DNA of 64,000 nucleotides from Thalassospira sp. HF15 (GCF_011806525.1 NZ_JAAVKI010000003.1:62001-126000); one strand, 5' to 3'. Shown: positions 35,729 to 44,939, counted from the first letter of the stretch. Notes: a model not told the origin generated them from the letters alone. Translations and numbers: made by a program.

Positions 35729-37243
35729 TTACTCCCCTCGCGGGAAGCGCTGTTTTTCTTCGACCTCGTTAAGATCCATGTGATTGCGCATATAGCGTTC
35801 GGATGCCTTTTGCAGCGGCTGGTAATCCCACGGGAAGTAGGAGCCGTTGCGAAGCGATTCATAAACAATCCAGCGTCGCGCCTGACTTTCGCGCACAGCC
35901 GCATCAAACGCATCCATGTCCCAGCGCGCCACGCGCTGGGCACGAAAAGCTTCAAGCTGGTCGGCATAAGCCGGATCGCCAGCAAGGTTGGTGAGTTCTT
36001 GCGGGTCGGCTTCCAGATCAAACAACTGTTCGGGATCAAGCGTGCAGTACGTGTATTTCAATTTGCCTTCGCGAATGCAGACCAGCGGGGCATAGGACCC
36101 CTCGGCGGCATATTCCATCAGGACCGGCTCGGTGCGTGCCTTGCCGCCGAGCATCGAACACAGCGACATGCCATCTGTCCAAGGCTGGACCTCTGCCATC
36201 GAAATACCGGCGAGATCGGCCACGGTCGGGGTGACATCAAGGCTTGAGACCGGGTCAGTATAAAGGCCCGGCAAAATTCCCGGCCCGGCCATCATCAGCG
36301 GCACCCGTGCCGAGCCTTCGAAGAAGCTCATTTTAAACCACAGGCCGCGTTCGCCCAGCATGTCGCCGTGATCAGAGACAAAGACGATGATGGTGTTATC
36401 AAGCTGCTGGGTGGTTTCAAGCACCTCCATGATCTGACCGATCTTGTCATCGATGTAGGAGATGTTGGCGAAATAGGCCTGACGGGACCGTCTGACGTCT
36501 TCTTTTGTGATGTCAAAGGCCGTGTGGTCGCTGGCTTCAAGCAGCCGCTTTGAATGCGGGTCCTGATCGTCGAAATCAAACGGCGCGATCTTGGGTTCAA
36601 GTTCCGGGCAATCTTCATAAAGATCCCAGAATTTCTTGCGCGCGACATAAGGATCATGCGGATGGGTGAAGCTGACCGTCAGGCACCAGGGACGTTCATC
36701 ATGACCGCGCGACAGGTCATAAAGCTTATGCGTCGCGTTATAGGCAACCTCGTCATCATATTCCATCTGGTTGGAAATCTCGCCGATCCCGGCCCCGGTC
36801 ACGGACCCCAGATTGTGATACCACCAGTCAATCCGTTCACCCGGTTTGCGATAATCCGGGGTCCAGCCAAAATCGGCCGGATAGATATCGGTTGTCAGGC
36901 GTTCTTCAAACCCGTGCAGCTGATCGGGGCCGACGAAATGCATCTTGCCCGACAGGCAGGTGTAGTATCCCGCGCGACGCAGATGGTGGGCATAGGTCGG
37001 AATGTCTGAGGCAAACTCGGCCGCGTTGTCATAAACCCGCGTGCGGTTGGGCAGCTGACCGGCCATAAACGACGCCCGTCCCGGCGCGCACAGAGGCGAT
37101 GCCGTATAACAGTTGCGAAAACGCGCAGAACGTTCGGCGAGCTTACGCAAATGGGGCGTATGCAGGAAATCGGCCGGACCGTCAGGAAACAGGGTTCCGT
37201 TTAACTGGTCGGCCATCAGGATCAGGATATTCGGGGACGTCAT
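35729..37243 (-). CDS. betC: Choline-sulfatase
   Basis: BetC hydrolyses choline-O-sulfate to choline and sulfate in the cytoplasm, feeding glycine-betaine synthesis. The 504-residue alkaline-phosphatase-fold enzyme begins MTSPNILILMADQLNGTLFPDGP, has the formylglycine motif C52-A-P-G-R in SPLCAPGRASFMAGQ, the metal-site DHGDMLGERGLWFKMSFFE and a family-typical C terminus with SYFPWDYQPLQKASERYMRNHMDLN. No signal peptide, as usual for BetC. Divergent LysR regulator upstream and BCCT transporter downstream form a choline-sulfate module; betI, betA and betB are not in this window. Confidence 0.95.
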   Translation of the reverse strand: MTSPNILILMADQLNGTLFPDGPADFLHTPHLRKLAERSARFRNCYTASPLCAPGRASFMAGQLPNRTRVYDNAAEFASDIPTYAHHLRRAGYYTCLSGKMHFVGPDQLHGFEERLTTDIYPADFGWTPDYRKPGERIDWWYHNLGSVTGAGIGEISNQMEYDDEVAYNATHKLYDLSRGHDERPWCLTVSFTHPHDPYVARKKFWDLYEDCPELEPKIAPFDFDDQDPHSKRLLEASDHTAFDITKEDVRRSRQAYFANISYIDDKIGQIMEVLETTQQLDNTIIVFVSDHGDMLGERGLWFKMSFFEGSARVPLMMAGPGILPGLYTDPVSSLDVTPTVADLAGISMAEVQPWTDGMSLCSMLGGKARTEPVLMEYAAEGSYAPLVCIREGKLKYTYCTLDPEQLFDLEADPQELTNLAGDPAYADQLEAFRAQRVARWDMDAFDAAVRESQARRWIVYESLRNGSYFPWDYQPLQKASERYMRNHMDLNEVEEKQRFPRGE

Positions 37244-37472
37244 TTATTCTGCACTCCTTCACAGGGTGCAATCCGCCGATCACCGGGACGGCAGTATTGA
37301 CAAGAAAGCACCCCTGGGTCGTTTGGTGCGAGACAAAGCCAGCGCAAACCCAGCCCCTTTTCGGGTGTCATTTATCGGGTCTTCTTTTAATTCCGCTTGA
37401 CCTTGATCGCGTGACCGACATTAAATCCACAAATCATTACTCAAAGAAACCCGGTGTTTTTTAATCACTTCC

Positions 37473-37487
37473 ATAAAGAATTTTTAT
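37473..37487. promoter_or_regulatory. AT-rich dyad at the start of the betC-linked LysR gene
   Basis: ATAAA-N5-TTTAT ends one base before the LysR start codon and fits an LTTR-type dyad. It could be an autoregulatory site. It also leaves the start codon without a normal Shine-Dalgarno sequence. Confidence 0.25.
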
Positions 37488-37488
37488 A

Positions 37489-38376
37489 ATGCAAAGACCG
37501 CTCGACATTGGCTGGCTGAGAATTTTTGAAGCTGTTGGGCGGCTTGGCAGCCTGACGCGGGCCGCCAATGAACTGGGCCTGAGCCAGCCTGCGGTGACCT
37601 ATCAGATCAAGCGGATCGAAGATCAGCTGGGCGTATCCCTGCTGCATCGTTCCCAAGGCGGCAGCCGGCTGACCGATGCGGGCGAAATCCTGTTTGAGGC
37701 CGTTCAAAGCAGTGTGGAAACCATCGACAAAGCCGCGCGTGATACGCAGCGATCCACAAAGGATCATGCGGTGCGGATCTTCACTGATTTCGGCTTTGCG
37801 GCCTTCTGGTTGATGCCACGTGTGACTGATTTCCGCCGCCTACATCCCGAGGCCGAAGTGCATATCATCGCATCCCAGGGCCTTGATGACGCAATGGCCA
37901 GCGAAACCGATGCGGCGATGTTATTCGGGGCGGCAGATGATTTTCCCGATACCGCACAGCTTCTGATCCCCGAACGGGTGGTGCCGGTTTGCACGCCGGG
38001 CTTTCTGGAGCGCTTTGGTCCGTTTGATGATCCGGCAGACTTTGCGCGCGCGCCGTTATTGCATCTTGAAGTGGACGGAAAATCACGTTGGTTGACGTGG
38101 GAAAGCTGGCTTGCCGATCATGGCATTACACGCAAACCGGCCCAAGGCGACCTTGGGCTTAATTCCTATGGCTTTGTCATTCAGGCTGCCCTTGCCGAAC
38201 AGGGGGTTGCCCTTGGCTGGCGAGGGTTGGTTGACCCCCATCTTGAACAAGGAAGCCTTGTTGCGGTCGGGCGCGAAGTCAGCCGGGCGGATCGCGGATA
38301 CTGGATGGTGCCCGGTAACTCGGTCAGCAATCAGACCACCACAACACTCCTTGATTGGTTGATCAACGAGACCTGA
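37489..38376 (+). CDS. LysR-type regulator of choline-sulfate utilisation
   Basis: A 295-residue LysR regulator: helix-turn-helix in FEAVGRLGSLTRAANELGLSQPAVTYQIKRIEDQLG (about 14-48) and a co-inducer domain with TDFGFAAFWLMPRVTDFRRLHPEAEVHI, close in style to GcvA-like regulators found next to betC. It is divergent from betC across 245 bp, so regulation of the choline-sulfate genes is the natural inference. Inducer unknown, probably choline-O-sulfate or choline. The ribosome site is weak. Confidence 0.86.
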   Translation: MQRPLDIGWLRIFEAVGRLGSLTRAANELGLSQPAVTYQIKRIEDQLGVSLLHRSQGGSRLTDAGEILFEAVQSSVETIDKAARDTQRSTKDHAVRIFTDFGFAAFWLMPRVTDFRRLHPEAEVHIIASQGLDDAMASETDAAMLFGAADDFPDTAQLLIPERVVPVCTPGFLERFGPFDDPADFARAPLLHLEVDGKSRWLTWESWLADHGITRKPAQGDLGLNSYGFVIQAALAEQGVALGWRGLVDPHLEQGSLVAVGREVSRADRGYWMVPGNSVSNQTTTTLLDWLINET

Positions 38377-38470
38377 TTTCCGCCAAGACCCTGAATTATT
38401 TGCTGCAATCGGGGAAACATATCCCCTAGAGTGGGGGCTTGCGCACACCACATTCGACAGGGGATTTTTT

Positions 38471-39421
38471 ATGTCTGAGCATGGCTATAACAGCGGGCGG
38501 TTGAACCTGCCATTTGTCGGGATTTCGACATTTTCCAAAAGTCCTTATATCGAAAACTGGGATGCGATTGATGCCGATGTCGCCATCCTTGGCGCACCAT
38601 TTGATTTTGGCACCCAGTGGCGATCGGGTGCGCGGTTTGGGCCGCGCGGCATTCGCGAGGCATCGACACTTTTTGCCTTTGGCCATGCCGGGGCCTATGA
38701 CCATGAAGATGACGTGACCTATCTTGAAGGGGTCCGGATGGTCGATATTGGGGACGCCGATATCATTCATACCGACACGATCAACAGCCACGCCAATATC
38801 GAATTTGGCGTGCGCAAGATTTTGGGGGCCGGTGCCCTGCCCGTTGTTCTGGGCGGCGATCATTCGATCAATATTCCCTGCATCAATGCGTTTTCCGATC
38901 AGGAACCCGTGCATGTGGTGCAGTTTGATGCCCATCTCGATTTCGTTGATGAGCGCCACGGGGTGCGCAATGGTCATGGCAACCCGATGCGCCGCGCGAT
39001 TGAAAAGCCGTGGGTGACGGGCATGACCCAGCTTGGCATTCGCAATGTGTCCTCGACCGCCAAGGAGGGCTATGACTATGCCCGTGAACAGGGCTCGGAC
39101 ATTTTGTCTGTGCGACAAGTCCGTGCCCTTGGCGTTGAAGGCGTTCTGGAGCGTATTCCGGCTGGAAAGCGGTATTACCTGACCATTGATATTGACGGGT
39201 TTGATCCGTCCATCGCGCCCGGCACCGGCACACCCAGCCATGGCGGGTTCCTGTATTATGACGTGCTGGAAATCATCGCAGGTCTGGCGAAGCGTGGCGA
39301 CATTGTCGGCATTGATCTGGTCGAAGTGGCCCCTGATTATGATCAGACCGGATCGACCAGCATTCTGGCCGCGCAGATCCTGCTTAATACCATAGGGCGG
39401 ATTTTTGCCGCGCGGAAGTAG
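38471..39421 (+). CDS. speB: Agmatinase/ureohydrolase family enzyme
   Basis: A 316-residue arginase-fold manganese hydrolase. Metal ligands lie in VVLGGDHSINIP, VVQFDAHLDFVDERHG and LTIDIDGFDPSIAPGTGTPSHGG. The last stretch is the signature of agmatinase and guanidinobutyrase rather than arginase. It would release urea from agmatine (to putrescine) or another guanidino compound; which one cannot be decided. It stands alone 94 bp after the LysR gene, with AGGGGA before the ATG. Confidence 0.85.
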   Translation: MSEHGYNSGRLNLPFVGISTFSKSPYIENWDAIDADVAILGAPFDFGTQWRSGARFGPRGIREASTLFAFGHAGAYDHEDDVTYLEGVRMVDIGDADIIHTDTINSHANIEFGVRKILGAGALPVVLGGDHSINIPCINAFSDQEPVHVVQFDAHLDFVDERHGVRNGHGNPMRRAIEKPWVTGMTQLGIRNVSSTAKEGYDYAREQGSDILSVRQVRALGVEGVLERIPAGKRYYLTIDIDGFDPSIAPGTGTPSHGGFLYYDVLEIIAGLAKRGDIVGIDLVEVAPDYDQTGSTSILAAQILLNTIGRIFAARK

Positions 39422-39444
39422 GGGTTAGGATCGAGCTTCACGTC

Positions 39445-39474
39445 GAGAGATTCCCGCATTTGCGGGAGTCTCTC
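39445..39474. terminator. Hairpin between speB-like and azoR genes
   Basis: GAGAGA-T-TCCCGCA pairs with TGCGGGA-G-TCTCTC over a TT loop, about 25 bp after the agmatinase stop. Only a short T-rich tail follows, so it is a moderate bidirectional terminator. Confidence 0.6.
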
Positions 39475-39523
39475 AATTCTTAGGCCAGATTGGCCCACCT
39501 TCCCCTCTTTCCGCGCATTCCTG

Positions 39524-40141
39524 TCAAACTGTCGCAGCCTTGATCAGGCTGTCGGTATGGGCTGCGATGAAATCCGCCATCGAGGTTTCGCCCATATCAA
39601 CATTTTTGGCCGCCTCGCCATGAATGACCGTCACATCGGTAATGCCGATAACACCAAGAAGCAGCTTCATGTATTGCGGGGCAATATTACGATCCGCAAT
39701 CGGTGAACCTTCGCCGTAGGTACCGCCAGATGCCACGATCAGGGATGCTTTGACACCAGTAACAAGACCAGCGCCATCGAACCCCAGTGTGATGCCCTTG
39801 CGCACGATATGATCGACCCAGGATTTGAGGTTAGAGGGGATATTGTAATTATAAACTGGCGTTGAAATCGCAATTTCATCAGCCGACAGAAGTTCCGCAA
39901 CCAGTTCATCAGACAGCTTCAAGGCATCTTTCATTTCGGGCGTTTGTGCTTCGGGCGGGGTGAAATATGCCGCCAGCCAGGGCATGGAGATATGCGGCAT
40001 TGATGTTTCGACCAGATCGCGCACAAGAACTTCGCCGCCGGGATGTGCCGTTTTCCAATTGGAAACAAAGCTTTGCATCAGGTTGCGAGAAACGGACGAA
40101 GCACCACGCGGGCTGGCTTCGATGACAAGAAGTTTTGACAT
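39524..40141 (-). CDS. azoR: FMN-dependent NADH:quinone/azo reductase
   Basis: AzoR-type flavodoxin-fold enzymes reduce quinones and azo compounds by two electrons and guard against electrophile stress. The 205-residue product [21 protein letters not shown] has the FMN-phosphate loop [10 protein letters not shown], the [29 protein letters not shown] flavin-binding block and [14 protein letters not shown] chose the ATG at 40141 (AGGAAA upstream); a 56-residue upstream extension is not homologous. Divergent from a LysR gene that likely controls it. Confidence 0.94.
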   Translation of the reverse strand: MSKLLVIEASPRGASSVSRNLMQSFVSNWKTAHPGGEVLVRDLVETSMPHISMPWLAAYFTPPEAQTPEMKDALKLSDELVAELLSADEIAISTPVYNYNIPSNLKSWVDHIVRKGITLGFDGAGLVTGVKASLIVASGGTYGEGSPIADRNIAPQYMKLLLGVIGITDVTVIHGEAAKNVDMGETSMADFIAAHTDSLIKAATV

Positions 40142-40327
40142 TGTATTTTCCTGTGGTGATGAACTGTCAACCAAAGCGAAAGCCTTTGGCAGGGTCTTTC
40201 GGCATGAGAACCAGAACACCGTTTTGCGCAACGGATACGGTGCCGGGTCGAGGCGAAGATAAGTCTCTGAAAACTTCACCGGAAGTGATATAAAATTGAT
40301 AAAGTCCATCTGTTTTGGTGATAGATT

Positions 40328-41227
40328 ATGATTGGAAATCTTAGCCTTGATCAGTTACGGGTTCTGACCTGTATTGCCGAGACTGGGAGTTTTTCAGCTG
40401 CCGGGCGGAAATTGAACCGCGCGCAATCGGCCATCAGTCAATCAGTCGCGACACTGGAAGACGTGCAGGGTGTGCTTCTTTTTGATCGCAGCGGGCATCG
40501 GCCAAAACTGACCGAAGTTGGACGTGTTCTGGTGGCTGAAGCCAAGGCTGTGCTGTCGAGCGTCGAACGGTTTGAGGCCGTGGCCGCGGGGACACGCACC
40601 GGACTTGAGCCGGAACTTGGTGTCGCAATTGATCCGCTGGTACCGTCTGCCCCGCTTATCGACAGTCTGCGCGATTTGCACAAACGCCATCCCAATCTGC
40701 CCATCAGTTTTTCGACCGAAGGCCTTGGCGGCGCGTTACGCAGACTGCGCAGCGGTGATGTCTCGGTTGCGATATGCCTGTTATTGCCAACCGTCCCCGA
40801 GGATGTGATCGCAACCCCGCTGTTTAAAACCAGATTGATACCAGTTGTCGCGACGGGCCATCCACTTGCACTGCTGGATCGGCCGATCAATCGGGTCGAT
40901 ATCGAACAACATATTCAACTGGTTCTGTCAGATCCCGTGGATCGTGATGGTGCGCGCTATGGCATCACCGGGGCTGCACCTTGGCGCTTTGTCGATCTTG
41001 GACGACGCATGGATTTCTTGCTGGCGGGATTTGGCTGGTGCCGCATGCCCGAGCACCTTGTGGCCGAGGCACTGGCGACACGCAAACTTGTGAAGCTTAG
41101 TCTGGCAGAAGACGTGGCAGCGCCAGAAGAGATGCTTACAATTTATGCCGCACACTTGTCGGGCAAGGAACCCGGACCCGCAGGAAGATGGTTACTTCAA
41201 GACATCAAGCAACGCCCGATTTCCTAG
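40328..41227 (+). CDS. LysR-type regulator divergent from azoR
   Basis: A 299-residue LysR protein with N-terminal helix-turn-helix [36 protein letters not shown] (about 14-48) and a ligand domain starting near residue 92. The divergent arrangement with azoR across 186 bp suggests it activates azoR in response to quinones or similar compounds. The spacer has GTGATA repeats near 40283 and 40316 that could be its sites. Confidence 0.85.
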   Translation: MIGNLSLDQLRVLTCIAETGSFSAAGRKLNRAQSAISQSVATLEDVQGVLLFDRSGHRPKLTEVGRVLVAEAKAVLSSVERFEAVAAGTRTGLEPELGVAIDPLVPSAPLIDSLRDLHKRHPNLPISFSTEGLGGALRRLRSGDVSVAICLLLPTVPEDVIATPLFKTRLIPVVATGHPLALLDRPINRVDIEQHIQLVLSDPVDRDGARYGITGAAPWRFVDLGRRMDFLLAGFGWCRMPEHLVAEALATRKLVKLSLAEDVAAPEEMLTIYAAHLSGKEPGPAGRWLLQDIKQRPIS

Positions 41228-41362
41228 CGCGCGGGCCAGATGGCGCATCCGACGAGGTCATGTGGATGCGACAACACCTGGGCGAAATGTCGCCGGAAGA
41301 TCAATAGCCACTAGCCGTGTTGAGCGAGTTTAACGCCTGCGCGGGAATGATGGTGTGAGGCC

Positions 41363-42238
41363 TTAAGGCCAGTTGGCTTCGGGCGGCAGTGACATCAGGA
41401 TGGCTTCGGTGTTGCCGCCGGTCATCAGGCCAAAGCGGGTGCCACGATCATGGAGCAGGTTGAACTCGACATAGCGACCGCGCTTGATCAGTTGGGCGCG
41501 GCGTTCGTCATCCGTCCAGGGTTTGTTGTAATGGCGTTTGACCAGTTCGGGATAGATGTCGCGGAACGCACGCCCGACATCCTGGGTAAAGGCAAAGTCC
41601 GCATCCCAGTCAGCATCAAGATAATCATAGAAAATCCCGCCAACCCCGCGCGGCTCACCCCGGTGTGGCAGCCAGAAATATTCATCGCACCATTTTTTGA
41701 AGCGGTCGTAATAGTCATCGCCATGGGCATCACAGGCGGACTTGAGCGCACCATGGAAGTCAGCGGTATCTTTGTCTTGCGGGAAGACCGGGGTCAGGTC
41801 GGCCCCACCGCCAAACCATGCCTTGGTGGTAACGATGTGGCGGGTGTTCATATGGACGGCCGGAACATGGGGCGAGCACGGATGGGCAACCAGTGAAATG
41901 CCCGCAGCCCAGAAGTTCGGGTTTTCATCGGCACCCGGGATTTCCTTGCGGAATTTTTCGGAAAATTCGCCATGCACGACCGAGATATTGACCCCGACCT
42001 TTTCAAACACCCGGCCCTTCATGACCGACATTTCGCCACCGCCTTCACTGGCGCCCTCACCTTCGCCGCGTTCCCATACGGTGCGTTCGAAACGCCCCGG
42101 TGCGCGGTCAGAAAGCGGTCCTTCATAGCTGTCTTCGAGGGCCTCGTAACTGGCACAGATGTCATCGCGCAGCTGCCGGAACCAGAGACGGGCGGTTTCC
42201 TTGTGCTGTTCGATCAGGTTTTCGTCCGTGCTGTTCAT
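41363..42238 (-). CDS. hemF: Oxygen-dependent coproporphyrinogen III oxidase
   Basis: HemF decarboxylates coproporphyrinogen III to protoporphyrinogen IX using oxygen. The 291-residue protein shows the family blocks [52 protein letters not shown], the [17 protein letters not shown] signature and the terminal [22 protein letters not shown]. Its ATG overlaps the trmL stop in an ATGA, so the two are translationally coupled. In many alphaproteobacteria trmL-hemF sits beside the bc1 operon. Confidence 0.96.
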   Translation of the reverse strand: MNSTDENLIEQHKETARLWFRQLRDDICASYEALEDSYEGPLSDRAPGRFERTVWERGEGEGASEGGGEMSVMKGRVFEKVGVNISVVHGEFSEKFRKEIPGADENPNFWAAGISLVAHPCSPHVPAVHMNTRHIVTTKAWFGGGADLTPVFPQDKDTADFHGALKSACDAHGDDYYDRFKKWCDEYFWLPHRGEPRGVGGIFYDYLDADWDADFAFTQDVGRAFRDIYPELVKRHYNKPWTDDERRAQLIKRGRYVEFNLLHDRGTRFGLMTGGNTEAILMSLPPEANWP

Positions 42239-42708
42239 TCCACCCTCTTTGGAAAACTGTTTGTTTGTCTGAGCGCTTCGCCCAGTGTCATAGCGGTTGC
42301 CATGGCAACATTAAGCGATCGCATTTCGGGCTGCATGGGAATGACGACGCGGGCATCGACATACTCATGAACCTGATCGGGGACCCCTTTGCTTTCCGAG
42401 CCCAGCATCAGGATATCATCAGCGCGAAATTCAAAATCGCAATAGGGTTCGGCCCCCTTGGTCGTGAGCAAAACCAGACGCCCCGGCACCGTTCGGTTTT
42501 CGCGTGCGGCGACAAAATCGCGCCAATCGGCGTGGCGTATATAACTGGCCTTTGCAAGATAATCCATCCCAGCACGTTTAAGAGCGGCCGAGGTCAACAG
42601 AAACCCGCACGGTTCAATGATATCGACCGGCAGGCCAAAACACGCGGCCATGCGCAGGATGGTGCCGGTGTTTTGCGGGATATCAGGTTCGAACAAACAG
42701 ATTCTCAT
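42235..42708 (-). CDS. trmL: tRNA (cytidine(34)-2'-O)-methyltransferase
   Basis: TrmL methylates the wobble ribose of leucine tRNAs. The 157-residue SPOUT-class protein has [25 protein letters not shown] at the N terminus and the knot motifs [13 protein letters not shown] and [28 protein letters not shown], all typical. It starts the trmL-hemF operon and overlaps hemF by 4 bp. Its ribosome site is weak. Confidence 0.94.
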   Translation of the reverse strand: MRICLFEPDIPQNTGTILRMAACFGLPVDIIEPCGFLLTSAALKRAGMDYLAKASYIRHADWRDFVAARENRTVPGRLVLLTTKGAEPYCDFEFRADDILMLGSESKGVPDQVHEYVDARVVIPMQPEMRSLNVAMATAMTLGEALRQTNSFPKRVE

Positions 42709-42850
42709 GCGGCCCTATAGCTTGCCCAGGCAATTGGCGGATGTGGTGCTTTATCCTGAAAACACCTGTTCCCATCCTTTTAGCCTGCCCGCAAGAAAAA
42801 GCTCCAAAAAAATCCGAGTTCGCCTTTTGGCAAAATCCCTGCATGCCCCG

Positions 42851-42918
42851 CCCGTGCGAGAGACGTCTTTTCGCGGTAGAGCGCAAGCGCTGCCCGATCA
42901 GTTGGTCTCTCGCACGGG
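42851..42918. repeat. 14-bp perfect inverted repeat around a structured 40-bp loop
   Basis: CCCGTGCGAGAGAC (42851-42864) and GTCTCTCGCACGGG (42905-42918) pair perfectly. The enclosed 40 bp contain a further hairpin AGCGC-AA-GCGCT. It sits between the DJ-1-like gene and trmL. No T-run follows on either strand, so it is not a standard terminator. It may be a small RNA, an mRNA-stabilising stem or a repetitive element. Confidence 0.5.
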
Positions 42919-42939
42919 GGATCACGGCATAGGCCGTTA

Positions 42940-43632
42940 TCAGGTAGCCTTGGTCTGTTTTACGACAGACAGCAACAGTTCAGCGGCCTCTTTGGAGGAG
43001 CCGGGGTTCTGGCCGGTGATCAACATGCCGTCTTGCACGACATAAGAACCCCAATCGTCACCCGCCGAATAGACCGCGCCGGTTTCCTTGAGCATGTTTT
43101 CAACAAGGAACGGCACAACATCGGTCAACTGCACGGCATCTTCTTCGGTGTTTTTAAAGCCGGTGACCTTTTTGCCACGGGTCAGCGGGGTTCCGTCCGG
43201 TGCCTTTACATGGCGCAAGACACCCGGTGCGTGGCAAACAAGTGCAACCGGTTTATCGGCAGCGTGAAAGCCTTCGATCAGGTTGATCGAGGTGCGATCT
43301 TCGGCAAGATCCCAAAGCGGACCATGACCACCCGGATAGAACACGGTATCGAAATCTTCCACGGACACATCGGCGAGCTTTACCGTATTGGCAAGGGCGT
43401 CGAGGGCCTCGGAATCTTTCTGGAAGCGACGGGTGTCATCGGTCTGGAAGTCGGGCTCGTCACTTTTGGGATCAAGTGGCGGCTGGCCACCTTTTGGCGA
43501 CGCAAGGGTGATTTCGGCACCGGCCTGCTTGAAGACATAATAAGGGGCTGCGAGTTCTTCGAGCCAGAAACCGGTTTTCAGGCCAGTGTTTCCCAGTTTG
43601 TCGTGCGACGTCAGAACCATGAGTACTTTCAT
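42940..43632 (-). CDS. DJ-1/PfpI family protein (glyoxalase III / deglycase-like)
   Basis: A 230-residue class I glutamine-amidotransferase-fold protein like Hsp31/glyoxalase III: a conserved glutamate in GFWLEELAAPYYVF, the nucleophile cysteine in VALVCHAPGVL with a following histidine, and the YPGGHGPLWDLAED segment. Such proteins detoxify methylglyoxal and glyoxal. A site matching the operator of the adjacent TetR gene lies about 120 bp upstream (43753-43767), so induction by reactive electrophiles is likely. The gene pair sits between the otherwise commonly adjacent trmL-hemF and petABC. Confidence 0.88.
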   Translation of the reverse strand: MKVLMVLTSHDKLGNTGLKTGFWLEELAAPYYVFKQAGAEITLASPKGGQPPLDPKSDEPDFQTDDTRRFQKDSEALDALANTVKLADVSVEDFDTVFYPGGHGPLWDLAEDRTSINLIEGFHAADKPVALVCHAPGVLRHVKAPDGTPLTRGKKVTGFKNTEEDAVQLTDVVPFLVENMLKETGAVYSAGDDWGSYVVQDGMLITGQNPGSSKEAAELLLSVVKQTKAT

Positions 43633-43752
43633 CTTTAAAATCCTTTCGAGATTTCATCTGTGTGGCAGGCCAAACTTGGCCCAGAGTCGAGTCCTGAAGT
43701 TTCAGGTTTGTGTTTTGAACGCGGCCCCGATTGGAGTGCTTTCCCCAACTAA

Positions 43753-43767
43753 TAGACCGGTCGCCTA
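43753..43767. promoter_or_regulatory. TetR (NemR-like) operator upstream of DJ-1-like gene
   Basis: TAGACCGGTCGCCTA, near-identical to the site upstream of the tetR gene (44430-44444); within the shared AATAGACC...CTAGT block only two bases differ. TAGACC is the half-site of the NemR box. Confidence 0.6.
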
Positions 43768-43811
43768 GTTCTTGCGCGGCAAGAATACGCCTCCTGGCAT
43801 CATCCTAACGC

Positions 43812-44408
43812 CTACTTCACATTGAGAGTTCGATGCGTAGCTGCCAAGGCAGCCTGCAAAGGCGCGTCGTTCTTGGTAATCTTGGCCAAAAGGCTTGCAC
43901 CGAGCCAAGATTGATAGAGCGTTTCAGCAAGCCATAAACTGTCTTCATCCACGCTGAGAGATCCATCGGCAACAGCATCGTCAATGGCATCAGCGATGCG
44001 CTTGACGATCTTTTTGGTGCCATCAAGCAGGACCTCACGCATTGCCTCAGACAAGTCGGCGACTTCGGCCGCCAGCTTTACCACGAGGCATTTGCTTTGG
44101 GCATCGGATGCGGTTTGCGTTTCCATCCAGTTTTGCCAGTAGCAATCAAGGCGCTCTGCCCCTGTAAGGTTCTTTTGACTAAACAGATCATCCATCGCCG
44201 CGAGATAATTGTCGAAATACCGGCGCAGCAACTCCTCGCCAAAAACTTCCTTTGACGAAAAGTAGTGGTAGAACGACCCCTTCGGGACTTCTGCCGCTGC
44301 CAGTATTTCACTGAGGCCAACGCCAGAGAACCCCTTGCCGCTCATGAGGGTATGAGCGGTATCGAGAAGACCTTGCCGGGCGTCGGTATGTTTGGTCTGT
44401 TTGTTCAT
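43812..44408 (-). CDS. TetR/AcrR-family repressor (NemR/AcuR-like)
   Basis: A 198-residue TetR regulator: DNA-binding domain TAHTLMSGKGFSGVGLSEILAAAEVPKGSFYHYFSSKEVFGEELL (about 18-62) with the PKGSFYHYF recognition helix typical of the NemR/AcuR group, and a ligand domain with a cysteine in QSKCLVVKLAAEVADLSE. NemR senses electrophiles through cysteines. Two matching operators, one before this gene and one before the DJ-1-like gene, indicate autoregulation and control of that gene. Confidence 0.88.
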   Translation of the reverse strand: MNKQTKHTDARQGLLDTAHTLMSGKGFSGVGLSEILAAAEVPKGSFYHYFSSKEVFGEELLRRYFDNYLAAMDDLFSQKNLTGAERLDCYWQNWMETQTASDAQSKCLVVKLAAEVADLSEAMREVLLDGTKKIVKRIADAIDDAVADGSLSVDEDSLWLAETLYQSWLGASLLAKITKNDAPLQAALAATHRTLNVK

Positions 44409-44429
44409 AAGAGGCGTTGTAACGAAAAA

Positions 44430-44444
44430 TAGACCAGTCGTCTA
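44430..44444. promoter_or_regulatory. TetR (NemR-like) operator upstream of tetR
   Basis: TAGAC-CAGTC-GTCTA is a perfect 5-bp dyad, 22 bp upstream of the TetR start codon, matching the site at 43753-43767. Confidence 0.6.
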
Positions 44445-44855
44445 GTAAAAGAGTCACTTTCGGAAAAAGGTATTCCGCCCCCGTGGAAACCTGCCGGTTT
44501 TAAGGCCACCGCCGCAGGTCATCGCAACATGGCCCCGGCCCTTTGCGGCCAGGGACGGCTTGATAGACGGCACATCGGCGAAACAATCCAATCCGATGCC
44601 GGCACAAAACAGACCGGAAAATAAATCTGGTGGTGTCAGAATCGCTTTGCGTCGAAGATCGGATAAGCCGCCGATGTTATAAAATTACGGAAAGATGCCC
44701 CTATTAGACTTTTTTGGAATAGGACGTATAAAAGTCGCAAGTGTCTGGCGCATAAAGGGCGGGATACCTGCAATTGCGCTAGATTTTACCGAATTGTGCA
44801 GCGCGAAACCGGATGATCCAGTTGAATGCAAACAAATTGCAACTCCAAGTTCTCC

Positions 44856-44884
44856 TTAACAAACTGATTTTTTGTTAGTATACG
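44856..44884 (+). promoter_or_regulatory. Promoter of the petABC operon with overlapping dyad
   Basis: TTAACA, 17-nt spacer, TATACG: a near-consensus sigma-70 promoter. The inverted repeat TAACAAA-N7-TTTGTTA (44857-44877) covers the -35 element and most of the spacer, so a repressor or a competing factor could act there. Transcription would start near 44891, giving a leader of about 130 nt. Confidence 0.55.
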
Positions 44885-44925
44885 GACCCACAAACAGGCC
44901 TAAGGGCTTTTGGCGGCATGAATGT

Positions 44926-44939
44926 TTGATTTCCATCAA
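44926..44939 (+). promoter_or_regulatory. FNR/FixK box in the petA leader
   Basis: TTGAT-TTCC-ATCAA is a perfect match to the FNR/FixK consensus. It lies 80 bp upstream of the petA start and downstream of the promoter at 44856-44884, so it either blocks that promoter in low oxygen or activates a second start near 44974. Confidence 0.6.

Noticed and set aside
41244..41270. CGCATCC / GGATGCG repeat between the LysR gene and hemF as terminator
   Set aside because: The stem is 7 bp with a 13-nt loop and no T-run; terminator function is not supported.
44690..44725. Hairpin CCTATT / AATAGG as terminator or regulatory RNA
   Set aside because: Six base pairs with a long loop in AT-rich DNA; too weak to call.
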